Shown piece after piece: positions 36,512-45,115 of a stretch of 64,000 bases of DNA. The notes beneath the pieces are model-generated. The model saw only the letters and a program-made list of their open reading frames with translations, was not told the DNA's origin and did not search any database. This DNA is from Actinomycetes bacterium. GTDB taxonomy: Bacteria; Actinomycetota; Acidimicrobiia; Acidimicrobiales; Ilumatobacteraceae. Made by a program: the position numbers and the translations under genes. The stretch's first letter is position 1; every line of letters starts with the position of its first letter. The stretch is taken from positions 21,864 to 85,863 of the forward strand of contig JANXUF010000078.1 of NCBI GenBank assembly GCA_025356335.1. The letters are read 5' to 3'.

Positions 36512-37399
36512 CTACTTCTTGGCTTCCATCGACAGCTCTTTGGCTGCTTTGGCAATGTCGGTCTGATACTTCAGCAGGATATGCAGCGTCTCTTTGGCCT
36601 GCTGCGCCTCGATGTGGTCGATGCCGAGCAATACCAATGTGCGTGCCCAGTCGATGGTCTCGCTGACGGACGGTGCCTTCTTCAGTTCCAGCTGACGGAT
36701 GGAACGGACGATACGGGCAATCTGATCGGCGAGGTTTTCGGTGATGTCCGGGACCTTGGTGAGCACGATCTGCTTCTCACGCTCCATGTCCGGATAGTCG
36801 ACGTGCAAGAACAGACAGCGGCGCTTCAACGCCTCTGACAGCTCGCGGGTGTTGTTGGAGGTGAGGAACACCAACGGGATCTGCTTCGCGGTGATGGTGC
36901 CGAGCTCGGGGATCGATACCTGGTATTCGGAGAGGATCTCCAACAACAGCGCCTCGGTCTCCACCTCGACACGATCGACTTCGTCGATCAGCAGCACGAC
37001 GGGGTCCGGCGCGCTGATGGCCTCGAGCAGCGGGCGGGTCAGCAGGAATTCGTCCGAGAAGATGTCGTCACTGACGTCTGACCACGAATCGCTGTTGCGA
37101 TCTGCCTGGATGCGCAGCAATTGCTTCTTGTAGTTCCATTCGTACAGTGCCTTCGACTCGTCGAGTCCCTCGTAGCACTGCAGCCGGATCAACCGGGCAC
37201 CGAGCTGCTCAGCGACGCTTTTGGCGAGCTGTGTCTTGCCGGTACCGGCGGGACCTTCGACGAGCACCGGCTTCTGCAGACGGTCGGCGAGATAGACCAC
37301 ACCGGCGATGCCGTCATCGGCCAGATAATTGACCGAACGGAGACCGTCACGGACCTGTTGGACGGAATCGAATCGCGGAGCCTGATCAAGTTGAGCCAT
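36512..37399 (-). CDS. MoxR family AAA+ ATPase
   Basis: The product has 295 residues. Walker A is GPAGTGKTQ, Walker B is VVLLIDEVDR, and sensor 1 is VFLTSNNTREL, with the arginine finger in LKRRCLFLHVDYPD. It is a chaperone-type ATPase working with the VWA protein encoded 8 nt downstream. The ATG at 37399 is preferred to that at 37405, since TACAGT lies 9 nt before the first and only 3 nt before the second. Confidence 0.93.
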   Translation of the reverse strand: MAQLDQAPRFDSVQQVRDGLRSVNYLADDGIAGVVYLADRLQKPVLVEGPAGTGKTQLAKSVAEQLGARLIRLQCYEGLDESKALYEWNYKKQLLRIQADRNSDSWSDVSDDIFSDEFLLTRPLLEAISAPDPVVLLIDEVDRVEVETEALLLEILSEYQVSIPELGTITAKQIPLVFLTSNNTRELSEALKRRCLFLHVDYPDMEREKQIVLTKVPDITENLADQIARIVRSIRQLELKKAPSVSETIDWARTLVLLGIDHIEAQQAKETLHILLKYQTDIAKAAKELSMEAKK

Positions 37400-37408
37400 A
37401 CCCATTCG

Positions 37409-37414
37409 ACTGTA
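37409..37414 (-). promoter_or_regulatory. -10 hexamer of a leaderless gene (MoxR)
   Basis: TACAGT lies 9 nt before the ATG at 37399. Confidence 0.45.
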
Positions 37415-37432
37415 TCGGTGCGCTTGACCCGC

Positions 37433-37868
37433 AGGTCAATCGGACAGCGAAGCACGGGACAGTCCTGGGTCGTCGTCAGTGGGACACGTTCATCTGGGGC
37501 GACTACTCCGACACCGGCAGCCGCCGGATGCAGGTGTGGATCGGAACGGGCGCCACACAGGACATCTCTTACGAGTACGACACCAACACGATCGGCCAAG
37601 ATGCACCGCGCGACCCGACGACGCCGGACGTGTCGAATCTGCGAATCGGCGCCGAGAGTGTCAGTGGCGCAAGTGGCAACCAGATCACCGGACCGCCGAC
37701 CGGCTCGTACCGGTGACGTCGACGAACGCGATTACCTACTCGTTGAGCTACACGCTGACGATCAAGGGAGCCGATCGCGGTCACCAGAAGTTGACGACGG
37801 CGATGCAATCCGACGTCGTCGCCGGCTCGACGAACGTGGCGACGCCGATCGAAGTCACTCGACGCTGA
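37433..37868 (+). pseudogene. Remnant of a secreted or surface protein gene, frameshifted
   Basis: One frame reads RRQWDTFIWGDYSDTGSRR then MQVWIGTGATQDISYEYDTN up to TGSYR, where it stops at 37716. A second frame continues at once with VTSTNAITYSLSYTLTIKGA and ends at 37868. Together they read like the C-terminal part of a beta-rich protein with one frameshift near 37712. No start codon or signal peptide is visible, so the 5' part is lost. A terminator-like hairpin follows 20 nt later, as for a once-active gene. The family was not recognised. Confidence 0.55.
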
Positions 37869-37887
37869 AGATCGCCGTCGAACAACC

Positions 37888-37928
37888 AGCAGTGGGGACG
37901 GGCGCATGCCAGTCCCCACCTGCTCGTT
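37888..37928 (+). terminator. Intrinsic terminator after the gene remnant
   Basis: AGCAGTGGGGAC pairs with GTCCCCACCTGCT (one bulge) across a 12-base loop, and TTTT follows two bases later. Confidence 0.6.
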
Positions 37929-37955
37929 TTCGGAACGTTCGACCGCTCGCCGGCA

Positions 37956-38069
37956 AACTGAGTCCAACGACCCGCCAGTTTTGACGGCGTTTGGTCCACA
38001 GAAGCCGCCGCCCAGGAACTGAGTCCACGAAGCCGCCAGTTTTGACGGTGTTTGGTCCACAGAAGTGCC
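37956..38069. repeat. Tandem pair of ~60-bp repeats
   Basis: Two copies begin AACTGAGTCCA (37956 and 38017) and share CCGCCAGTTTTGACGG, then GTTTGGTCCACAGAAG, with only a few differences. CCGnCA and TGnCGG inside each copy can form a small hairpin. They lie between the gene remnant and the lipoprotein gene and look like an intergenic repeat family. Confidence 0.7.
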
Positions 38070-38142
38070 GCTGTTCCCGGCAACGGAGTTCTCGGCAACT
38101 CGACGTGCCCTGGGCCGCGGCCCTTCCCGAGGGCAGCAGTCC

Positions 38143-38148
38143 TACGCT
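38143..38148 (+). promoter_or_regulatory. -10 hexamer of a leaderless gene
   Basis: TACGCT lies 6 nt before the ATG at 38155. Confidence 0.4.
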
Positions 38149-38154
38149 CTGGGC

Positions 38155-38739
38155 ATGCGTATGCACTCGACGTTCATCGCCCTCGTCGCACTCAGCTCCG
38201 TGTTGACGATTGCGAGCTGCGGCAGCTCGACGGCCACGACCTCGTCAGCCACGACGGTCACAACAGCTACCTCTGATGTTGCGACGACGCCGGGTTCGGT
38301 CGCCACGGGATCAGCGACGGTCGCTGCGTCCCCTTCTCCGGAGACGACCGTCACCGCCACCGTGACGCTTTCGCAGACCGCATCGCCAGGCCTCACCGCC
38401 GGTCGAGGCTCGGTGGTGGTCGCTCCAGGTAGGGCGACCCCGGCGACCGAGGGGGCGAGGCCCGCCGTCAGTATCGGCATCGATGCTTCGCTGCAGGCGA
38501 CGATCGATCTGGCGGTCGCCGATCTCGCCAAGCAACTGCAGGTCGAGGCGTCGGCCATCACGACCGTGTCGGCAAAGTCGGTCGAGTGGCCCGACAAGAG
38601 CGACGGGTGCCCGCAGCCGGGCATGTCATACCCGCAGGTCCCTGTCGACGGCGCGCTCGTCGTGCTGAGCAGCAGCGGCTCCTCGTACGAGTACCACAGC
38701 GGCGGATCGCGCACACCGTTCCTCTGCAAGAAGAGCTGA
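38155..38739 (+). CDS. Lipoprotein with a C-terminal Cys-paired domain
   Basis: The product has 194 residues. A lipoprotein signal (MRMHSTFIALVALSSVLTIASC) ends at its lipobox Cys. About 90 Thr/Ser/Ala-rich linker residues follow. The C-terminal domain (DLAKQLQVEASAITTVSAKSVEW, DGCPQPGMSYPQVPVDGALVVL, YEYHSGG, PFLCKKS) resembles a small conserved actinobacterial extracellular domain with two cysteines. The function is unknown. It lies upstream of the AAA+ ATPase gene on the same strand. Confidence 0.8.
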   Translation: MRMHSTFIALVALSSVLTIASCGSSTATTSSATTVTTATSDVATTPGSVATGSATVAASPSPETTVTATVTLSQTASPGLTAGRGSVVVAPGRATPATEGARPAVSIGIDASLQATIDLAVADLAKQLQVEASAITTVSAKSVEWPDKSDGCPQPGMSYPQVPVDGALVVLSSSGSSYEYHSGGSRTPFLCKKS

Positions 38740-38785
38740 TCCTCGACCGTACGACAAGCAACGGGGTGCACTCACTGACGGCCGG

Positions 38786-38791
38786 TAGGCT
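38786..38791 (+). promoter_or_regulatory. -10 hexamer of a leaderless gene
   Basis: TAGGCT lies 9 nt before the ATG at 38801. Confidence 0.4.
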
Positions 38792-38800
38792 CCGGGGTTC

Positions 38801-40222
38801 ATGGATCGCGGGCCGCTCGGTGACTTGATCGACACGCTCGTGACAGCGGTGACCGGCGACCTCGTGGCGCTGTCGGGTCGCACGATCGAGAGCTTGCGCC
38901 CTGACGTCGCCAACGATGTCGCCAACCTCTTCGGCGCGGTGATCGATGCCGACGGGCGGATCACCGACGATGAACTGTGGGCCTACATTCAGGGTGTCGG
39001 GCCTGTCCTCGACCCGCCGTTGGCGGTGACTCCCGATCGGCTCCGCGCCGGAGGCCTGCTCGCCGGCAAGGCGATCTGGCTGACCAAACCGTCGACGCTG
39101 TTCGATCTGCTCGTGCGCGCTGACGCCCGCGACAACGGCAAGCGCAGCCATACGTACTACACGCTGACGTTGGCGATGGCGCATCGCGTCGCCGCGATCG
39201 ACCTCATACCGTCATCGGCCGAGCTCGACGTGATCGCTGTCTTCCGCAACATGATGCTGGCGACGATGGACCGATTCGGGGTCACTCGTCCGGGGGGCAA
39301 TCCGCCGACGTATCCACTGCAACCGCCGACACTGCAGGCAACGGGCACTGGCGACGGCCGCACCGGCGGTTCGAGCCCGTCTGGCGACAACGGGAACATC
39401 ACGGTGACTGCTCCGAACAGTCCGACGCTGGATTCGTTGCTTGCCAAACTCGATGCGCTCGTCGGGCTCGATGATGTCAAGTCCGAGGTCCACCGGCTGA
39501 CGAGCCTGCTGCAGATCCAGCAGCTTCGTACATCTCGTGGTCTCCCGAACTACGAGACGAGCCATCATCTGATTTTCACCGGCAATCCGGGTACCGGCAA
39601 GACGACCGTCGCCAGGCTGCTGGCGCAGATCTTCCACGTCCTCGGCATCGTCTCCAAGGGTCACCTCGTCGAAACCGATCGCTCGGGGCTCGTCGCAGGG
39701 TTCGTCGGCCAGACGGCGACGAAGACCAGAGCGGTACTCGATACCGCGCTCGGTGGGATGCTGTTGATCGATGAGGCCTACGCGCTCGCACGCGGCGGGG
39801 ACAACGATTTCGGCCGCGAGGCAGTCGACACGATTGTCAAGTACATGGAAGACCACCGCGACGACCTCGCCGTCGTTGCAGCCGGATACCCGGTCGAGAT
39901 GCAGACGTTCATCGACACCAACCCCGGGCTGTCGTCACGCTTCGCCCGCACGCTCGACTTCGCCGACTACACCGACGATCAACTGATCTCGATCTTCTGC
40001 CAACTCGGCGACGACAACAGGTACGTCCCGAGCGACGGAGCGATCGCCGCGGCACGGGCGCTACTGGCGACCGAGCCGCGCGGCAAGGGCTTCGGCAACG
40101 CCCGCTCTATCCGCAACCTGTTCGAGGCCTCGCTCGCCCACCAGGCGATCCGCCTCTCGACCGTCGACGAGCCGACGACTGAGGAACTCACGACGCTCAT
40201 CGCCACCGACATCCTCGGCTGA
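38801..40222 (+). CDS. CbbX/SpoVK-like AAA+ ATPase with TerB-like N-terminal domain
   Basis: The product has 473 residues. Residues 1 to about 150 are helical with an acidic loop DADGRITDDEL, suggesting a TerB-like domain. A G/S/P linker follows. Residues 210-473 are the AAA+ module: GLDDVKSEVHRLTSLLQIQ, Walker A GNPGTGKTT, GQTATKTRAVLD, Walker B LLIDEAYALARGG, then GYPVEMQTFIDTNPGLSSRF with the arginine finger, and a C-terminal lid. Relatives include CbbX and the ESX protein EccA. Its partner is not evident. It stands beside solute-binding and VWA lipoproteins. Confidence 0.85.
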   Translation: MDRGPLGDLIDTLVTAVTGDLVALSGRTIESLRPDVANDVANLFGAVIDADGRITDDELWAYIQGVGPVLDPPLAVTPDRLRAGGLLAGKAIWLTKPSTLFDLLVRADARDNGKRSHTYYTLTLAMAHRVAAIDLIPSSAELDVIAVFRNMMLATMDRFGVTRPGGNPPTYPLQPPTLQATGTGDGRTGGSSPSGDNGNITVTAPNSPTLDSLLAKLDALVGLDDVKSEVHRLTSLLQIQQLRTSRGLPNYETSHHLIFTGNPGTGKTTVARLLAQIFHVLGIVSKGHLVETDRSGLVAGFVGQTATKTRAVLDTALGGMLLIDEAYALARGGDNDFGREAVDTIVKYMEDHRDDLAVVAAGYPVEMQTFIDTNPGLSSRFARTLDFADYTDDQLISIFCQLGDDNRYVPSDGAIAAARALLATEPRGKGFGNARSIRNLFEASLAHQAIRLSTVDEPTTEELTTLIATDILG

Positions 40223-40320
40223 GCAATCAGCGCGACGTGTCAACGCCCGCCGACGTCACCGCGTCTCGTCGTCGGCGCGAGATTTGGTGACTTCGTCGGC
40301 CGACGGCGTTGCCGAGGCTC

Positions 40321-40326
40321 TACGAT
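40321..40326 (+). promoter_or_regulatory. -10 hexamer of a leaderless gene
   Basis: TACGAT lies 8 nt before the ATG at 40335. Confidence 0.45.
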
Positions 40327-40334
40327 TCCGGGCA

Positions 40335-41270
40335 ATGGCAGCGAAGCGAATCGGGGCGGCATTGCTGGCCATCGCACTCATCATCGGCGCGATCGTCTTG
40401 CGCCGCCAACTCGACGAGCAGGACCCCGTTGCGGCGACGAACGGCTCGACGGCGACGCCGACCGACATCGCTGTCACGGTCGCCTGCGTGTCAGACCTAT
40501 CAGCGATCTGCAAGGCCTACGCGGCGAAACATCCAACGGTGAAGATCGTTGTCGAACCGTACACATCGACGGTGAAGGCGGTCATCGGCGGGGCCGGTCC
40601 TGCGGCGTGGGTCACGATCGATCCGCTGCCGTTGCTGACCAACCTTGGCACTGTCACGCCGCTCGCCGAGTCACCGATGGTCATCGTCACCTCCAAGTCG
40701 CTCGGCTCGCCGTACGGGTCGACATGCGCGGCGGGTGCTGTCACCTGGAAGTGCATCGGCGATGTTGCCTCGTCGACCATTCGCATCGGTCATCTCGATC
40801 CCCGGACGAGCGCTGTCGGATTGACTGCACTGGGTGCGCTCACTCGTGGATTTCTCGGTTCTGACGCCGACGCGACGAAGGTTGTCATCGACGATCGTGA
40901 CGATTTTCAGAGCTGGTTGAGCAATGCCGAGGCGTCGGTCCAGGGGTACGTTTTGTCCTCGACGTCGGCGGTCAACGCCATCCTCACCAGACCGAGTTCG
41001 GCACGCGTCGCCATCACCACGGATGCCGACTACACCGCACAGGTCGGAACGCGAGGGAGCGAATTCCCGCTCATCACGCCCACGCCTCTCGTCCGCGCTC
41101 GAGCTGTGGTGGCGAGCGCCAAGGGCACCGTTATCCCATCGACGATGTCCGCCGAACTCACCCAACTACTGATTGCTGATGGTTGGGAGGCTGTGACGAC
41201 CGGCCCTACTGGACTGCCGTCGTCCGCTGACGTCTTCCTCAATCTTCCTTTCTACGGAGGTCTCAAATGA
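40335..41270 (+). CDS. Membrane-anchored solute-binding-like protein
   Basis: The product has 311 residues. An N-terminal hydrophobic anchor (IGAALLAIALIIGAIVL, about 6-22) precedes a periplasmic-binding-type fold (AVTVACVSDLSAICKAYAA, GGAGPAAWVTIDPLP, SPMVIVTSKSLG, IRIGHLDPRTSAVGLTALG). Three cysteines lie in the mature part (VACVSDLSAIC, GSTCAAG, TWKCIG). It overlaps the next gene by 4 bp (ATGA), so the two are coupled. It is a single-domain partner of the SBP-VWA lipoprotein that follows. Confidence 0.78.
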   Translation: MAAKRIGAALLAIALIIGAIVLRRQLDEQDPVAATNGSTATPTDIAVTVACVSDLSAICKAYAAKHPTVKIVVEPYTSTVKAVIGGAGPAAWVTIDPLPLLTNLGTVTPLAESPMVIVTSKSLGSPYGSTCAAGAVTWKCIGDVASSTIRIGHLDPRTSAVGLTALGALTRGFLGSDADATKVVIDDRDDFQSWLSNAEASVQGYVLSSTSAVNAILTRPSSARVAITTDADYTAQVGTRGSEFPLITPTPLVRARAVVASAKGTVIPSTMSAELTQLLIADGWEAVTTGPTGLPSSADVFLNLPFYGGLK

Positions 41271-43075
41271 GACGACCATCAGCGGTATTACTGGCCGCCT
41301 TCACGATCATCGTCGCCGGTTGCGGCGGTTCCTCGAAGACGACGAATGCGCCAACCGGCACCGTCGTCAAGGGCGATGGCGGCAACTGCACGAAGATCGA
41401 AATGGCGGTCAGTTCAGAGAAGATCGCGCTGATGACAACGCTGGCGAACGACTTCAACGGCACCAAGCAGCACGTCGACGGCACGTGCGTCTTCGTCGAT
41501 CCCTACACCGTGTCCTCAGGAGCGGCAGCCGACCTGATCGTCAGAGGGTGGCCGGATTCCGACACCGCATCGCCGAAGCCCGTCGTCTGGTCTCCGGCCG
41601 CGAGCGGCTGGGGAGCGATCGTCGATCAGCGCTCCGGCAAGACCATCGCGCCAGCGAGCCCAGCGATCATGCTCACGCCACTCGTGATCGCCATGCCGAA
41701 GCCGATGGCCGACGCACTCGGCTATCCCGCAAAGCCGATCGGGTTCGCCGATATCGCCAAGCTGGCGAACGACCCGCAGGGCTGGGCTGCGTACGGGCAC
41801 CCAGAGTGGGGCCCGTTCCGCCTCGGCAAGACGAACCCGAACTTCTCCACCAGCGGCCTGAACTTCACGCTTGCCGAGTACTACGCAGCGACCGGCAAGA
41901 AGACCGGTCTCAGTGTCGAGGACCTCGCGAAGCCTGACGTGCAGCGGTTCACCAGTTCCGTCGAATCGGCAGTCGTCCACTACGGCGATATCACGATGAC
42001 GTTCATGAACAACTGGTACCGAGCCGATGCCCGCGGCACGGCGTTGACCTATGCGTCGGCTGTCGCCGTCGAAGAGAAATCGGTCATCGACTACAACACC
42101 GGCAACCCCGACGGCATCCTGTCGCCCGGTGAGACCCCGCAGGCACCGAAGATCCCGCTCGTCGCGGTCTACCCGAGCGAGGGAACGATGTATTCGGACA
42201 GTCCATTCATCATCCTCGATGCAGCTTGGGTCACGCAGCAGCAGAAGGACGCTGCCAAGCTGTTCGAGGACTTCGTGCAACTGCCGGCGAATCAGCGGAA
42301 GGCGCTGCAGTACGGCTTTCGCCCTGGAAACGCGGCGGTGGCGATCGCCGATCCGGTCACCCTGGCGAACGGGGTCGACCCCAACCAGCCGACCGCCGAA
42401 CTCGAAGTTCCGCAACCGGCGGTGATGACGGGCATCCTCGACGCCTGGGCGCAACAGCGCAAGAGCGCCCGCGTGATGATCGTCCTCGACGTCAGCGGAT
42501 CGATGAGTGAGGACGGCGGCGACGGGCGCAGCAAACTCGACCTCGCCAAAGAAGCGGCGATTGCATCGCTCGGCGAGTTCAAGGACGACGACCAGGTCGG
42601 GTTCGCCGTGTTCACGACCGACCTCAACGCCAACGGCGACGGGACGATCTACAAGGACGTCGTGCCGGTACAACGCATCGGTGGCAACAAGGAGAAGCTG
42701 CGCAACGAGATCGACGCACAGTTGCCGCAGAACGCGACACCGCTGTACGAGGCGAGCCAGCAGGCGTTCGACGAGATGCGTACGAGCTACGACCCGAAGC
42801 GCATCAACGCAGTGGTGTTGTTGACGGACGGCGTCAATGACGACGGCAACTCCTCCGACGATGCCACACAGTTGAGTGCGCTGATCAAGGACATGCGTTC
42901 CGGGACCGAGGGCAGCCAGTCGACGCCGGTACGGATGTTCACGATCTCCTACGGTGCCGACGCCGACAAGGCGACGCTGCTACGGATCGCCGAAGCCTCG
43001 AACGCTGCGTTGTACGACGCCTCCAACCCGACGACGATCCAAGCGGTGTTCACCGCGGTGGTCAGCAACTTCTGA
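41267..43075 (+). CDS. Lipoprotein with solute-binding and VWA domains
   Basis: The product has 602 residues. A lipoprotein signal (LLAAFTIIVAGC) opens the protein. Residues about 35-360 form a bacterial solute-binding fold of the SBP_bac_11 kind (IEMAVSSEKIALMTTLANDF, AADLIVRGWPDS, NNWYRADARG, IPLVAVYPSEGTMYSDSPF). Residues about 395-600 are a VWA domain with an intact metal site (MIVLDVSGSMSED, plus LLTDGVNDDG). Outer-face VWA-SBP proteins are widespread in Actinobacteria and their ligand is unknown. It is coupled by ATGA overlap to the preceding gene. The two-component system starts 72 nt later. Confidence 0.88.
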   Translation: MRRPSAVLLAAFTIIVAGCGGSSKTTNAPTGTVVKGDGGNCTKIEMAVSSEKIALMTTLANDFNGTKQHVDGTCVFVDPYTVSSGAAADLIVRGWPDSDTASPKPVVWSPAASGWGAIVDQRSGKTIAPASPAIMLTPLVIAMPKPMADALGYPAKPIGFADIAKLANDPQGWAAYGHPEWGPFRLGKTNPNFSTSGLNFTLAEYYAATGKKTGLSVEDLAKPDVQRFTSSVESAVVHYGDITMTFMNNWYRADARGTALTYASAVAVEEKSVIDYNTGNPDGILSPGETPQAPKIPLVAVYPSEGTMYSDSPFIILDAAWVTQQQKDAAKLFEDFVQLPANQRKALQYGFRPGNAAVAIADPVTLANGVDPNQPTAELEVPQPAVMTGILDAWAQQRKSARVMIVLDVSGSMSEDGGDGRSKLDLAKEAAIASLGEFKDDDQVGFAVFTTDLNANGDGTIYKDVVPVQRIGGNKEKLRNEIDAQLPQNATPLYEASQQAFDEMRTSYDPKRINAVVLLTDGVNDDGNSSDDATQLSALIKDMRSGTEGSQSTPVRMFTISYGADADKATLLRIAEASNAALYDASNPTTIQAVFTAVVSNF

Positions 43076-43107
43076 CGCCGGGCCACCTCAGGCAGACACC
43101 GACGACG

Positions 43108-43139
43108 GTCGCAGAGAACAGGGTTGTCGCAGAGAACGG
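43108..43139 (+). promoter_or_regulatory. 18-bp direct repeat ahead of the response regulator
   Basis: GTCGCAGAGAACAG (43108) and GTCGCAGAGAACGG (43126) repeat with an 18-bp period. The second copy runs into the GGAGG ribosome binding site. It could be a response-regulator site or a slippage duplication. Confidence 0.35.
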
Positions 43140-43147
43140 AGGATCGA

Positions 43148-43807
43148 GTGCGTGTACTGGTAGTCGAAGACGACGCAGCGCTGGCCGATGCCATCAGACG
43201 CGGCATCACCGATGACGGCCACGCCGTTGACTGCGCTGGCGACGGGGCGAGTGCGCTGATGAAGGTCGACATCAACAGCTATGACGCGGTCGTACTCGAT
43301 CGCGACCTCCCGGTCGTCCATGGCGACGACGTCTGTCGGCAGTTGTCGCGACGCGTCGACGCACCGCGCATCTTGATGCTCACCGCCTCCGGCGAGCTGT
43401 CGGATCGCGTCGACGGGCTGTCGTTGGGTGCTGACGACTACCTGAGCAAACCGTTCGCGATGGTCGAACTGCTTGCCAGGCTGCGCGCGCTCGGCCGTCG
43501 ATCCGGTCGGGCCACACCACCGATCCTGCACTGGCGGGATCTGACCGTCGATGGTGCCCGTCGCCAGGTCAGCCGGGCTGGTCGTGACATCGTCCTCACG
43601 CGGAAGGAGTTCGGGGTGCTCGAGGTACTCACCGCCGCTGACGGCAACGTCGTGTCGGCAGAGACGTTGTTGGACAAGGTGTGGGACGAATTTGCGGACC
43701 CATTCACCAACGCCGTCCGGATCACGATGACAACGCTTCGACGAAAACTTGGACAGCCGGGCCTGATCGAAACGGTGACCGGTGTCGGCTACAGGATGGC
43801 GGTATGA
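43148..43807 (+). CDS. OmpR-family response regulator
   Basis: The product has 219 residues. The receiver domain (1-115) has acidic pocket EDD (residues 7-9), phospho-acceptor Asp51 in VVLDRDLP, Thr in LMLTASGE and Lys in YLSKPF. The winged-helix DNA-binding domain (about 125-219) has LTRKEFGVLEVL and RITMTTLRRKLGQPGLIETVTGVGYRM. The GTG at 43148 has GGAGG 5 nt upstream. It overlaps the histidine kinase gene as ATGA. Confidence 0.95.
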   Translation: MRVLVVEDDAALADAIRRGITDDGHAVDCAGDGASALMKVDINSYDAVVLDRDLPVVHGDDVCRQLSRRVDAPRILMLTASGELSDRVDGLSLGADDYLSKPFAMVELLARLRALGRRSGRATPPILHWRDLTVDGARRQVSRAGRDIVLTRKEFGVLEVLTAADGNVVSAETLLDKVWDEFADPFTNAVRITMTTLRRKLGQPGLIETVTGVGYRMAV

Positions 43808-44976
43808 AACGCCGGTGGGAGTTGACCGTCGTCGGACGGATGACAGCGTGGTTCAGCCTGCTGTTCGCATGTGCGGCGACGGCGATCGTCGGGTTCAGCT
43901 ACGCGTTGTTGAGCCGTTCGTTCAACGGCGCAGCATCGACGATCGTCGACCCGTTCACGTCCTTGGGACTGCCACGTCCTCCTCCGGACGCACAGGCGCA
44001 GTTGAGCGCGCTGCTCGGATCGGATCTTGGAGTCCTCGTCCAGGCAGCAGTCCGAAAGACCCAGAACGATGCACTCGACGAACTCGCCAGGCGGTCACTG
44101 ACGATCCTCGCCGTGTCGATCGTGGTGGCAACCGCTGGAGCCTGGTGGCTGGCGCGGCGGTCGATGCGACCCGTTGCCCGCATCACCGACCTCGCCCACG
44201 GGATCTCCGAAGCCAACCTCCACGATCGGATCGCCCTCGCAGGGCCACCCGACGAGTTGCGACGATTGGCCGACACCTTCGACGTCATGCTCGCACGATT
44301 GGATGACGCCTTCAACGCCCAGCGGGGCTTCGCAGCCAACGCCTCGCACGAACTGCGGACTCCGCTGACAACACTGGGAGCCGAAGCCGACATGGTGTTG
44401 GCAACGTCGACATCGGCTGAGGCCCGCCAGCTCGCCATCGTCGCCAGGTCGACGGTCGATCGCGCAGATCGGCTGATCTCCGGGCTGCTGGCGGTCTCAC
44501 GCGCCGAGTCAGGGCTCGTCGCACACGAACGGGTCGATCTCGCCGAGCTCACCGGCGACGTCGTCGCGGAGTTGGCACAACTGGCTTCGGCGTGTGATGT
44601 CCACTTGGATCTCGAACTGGGCGAGGCGACGGTCACCGGCGACGCCGCTCTGCTCAGGGCGATGGTGGCCAACATCGCCCGAAACGCCATCCAGTACAAC
44701 GATCCGATCGGGACGGTCGACGTCGATGTCTCGACCATCGGTGATCGAGTTCAGCTGCGGATCGTGAGCACTGGTCCGGCGCTGTCGCTCGCAGACGTCC
44801 GGCAGATGTCGAAGCCTTTTGCGCGGGGTGATCAGTTCGCTGCCAGGGTGCCGGGTTCTGGCGTCGGGATCGCTGTGATCACCGCCGTCACGTCAGCCCA
44901 TGGCGGAGCCGTCAACATCGAACCGCGGCCGGGGGGTGGCCTCATCGTCGTCGTCGAGCTGCCGGCGGCCACATAG
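43804..44976 (+). CDS. Sensor histidine kinase
   Basis: The product has 390 residues. Two transmembrane helices (about 14-36 and 99-117) flank an extracellular loop of about 60 residues. A HAMP domain follows, then the H-box NASHELRTPLTTL with His182. The ATP domain shows an N-box ANIARNAIQYNDP and G-boxes, of which GSGVGIAVI is the clearest. The DxGxG box is degenerate (VSTGPALSLADV), which is unusual. It signals to the coupled response regulator. It converges on an ABC-2 exporter operon, a possible but unproven target. Confidence 0.93.
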   Translation: MKRRWELTVVGRMTAWFSLLFACAATAIVGFSYALLSRSFNGAASTIVDPFTSLGLPRPPPDAQAQLSALLGSDLGVLVQAAVRKTQNDALDELARRSLTILAVSIVVATAGAWWLARRSMRPVARITDLAHGISEANLHDRIALAGPPDELRRLADTFDVMLARLDDAFNAQRGFAANASHELRTPLTTLGAEADMVLATSTSAEARQLAIVARSTVDRADRLISGLLAVSRAESGLVAHERVDLAELTGDVVAELAQLASACDVHLDLELGEATVTGDAALLRAMVANIARNAIQYNDPIGTVDVDVSTIGDRVQLRIVSTGPALSLADVRQMSKPFARGDQFAARVPGSGVGIAVITAVTSAHGGAVNIEPRPGGGLIVVVELPAAT

Positions 44977-45115
44977 GTGGCTCGATGCGCATCTCCTCTT
45001 GCCACGAAACACGTGCTCGACGGCTGCAGATCCGCTATCGATCGAAGGAGTGCGCCGTCACATACCGCCGCCGGCGGAGCAGGTTCTTCGTCCGGCAGAG
45101 ATGCAACGGCGTGCG

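Noticed and set aside
38000..38100. Short frames reading WTKHRQNWR-type peptides near the 60-bp repeats
   Set aside because: They are translations of the repeat itself. They recur in each copy and lack starts and context.
41267..43075. Phosphate ABC transporter binding protein (PstS)
   Set aside because: There are no permease or ATPase genes nearby and the protein is fused to a VWA domain, so a transport role is not supported.
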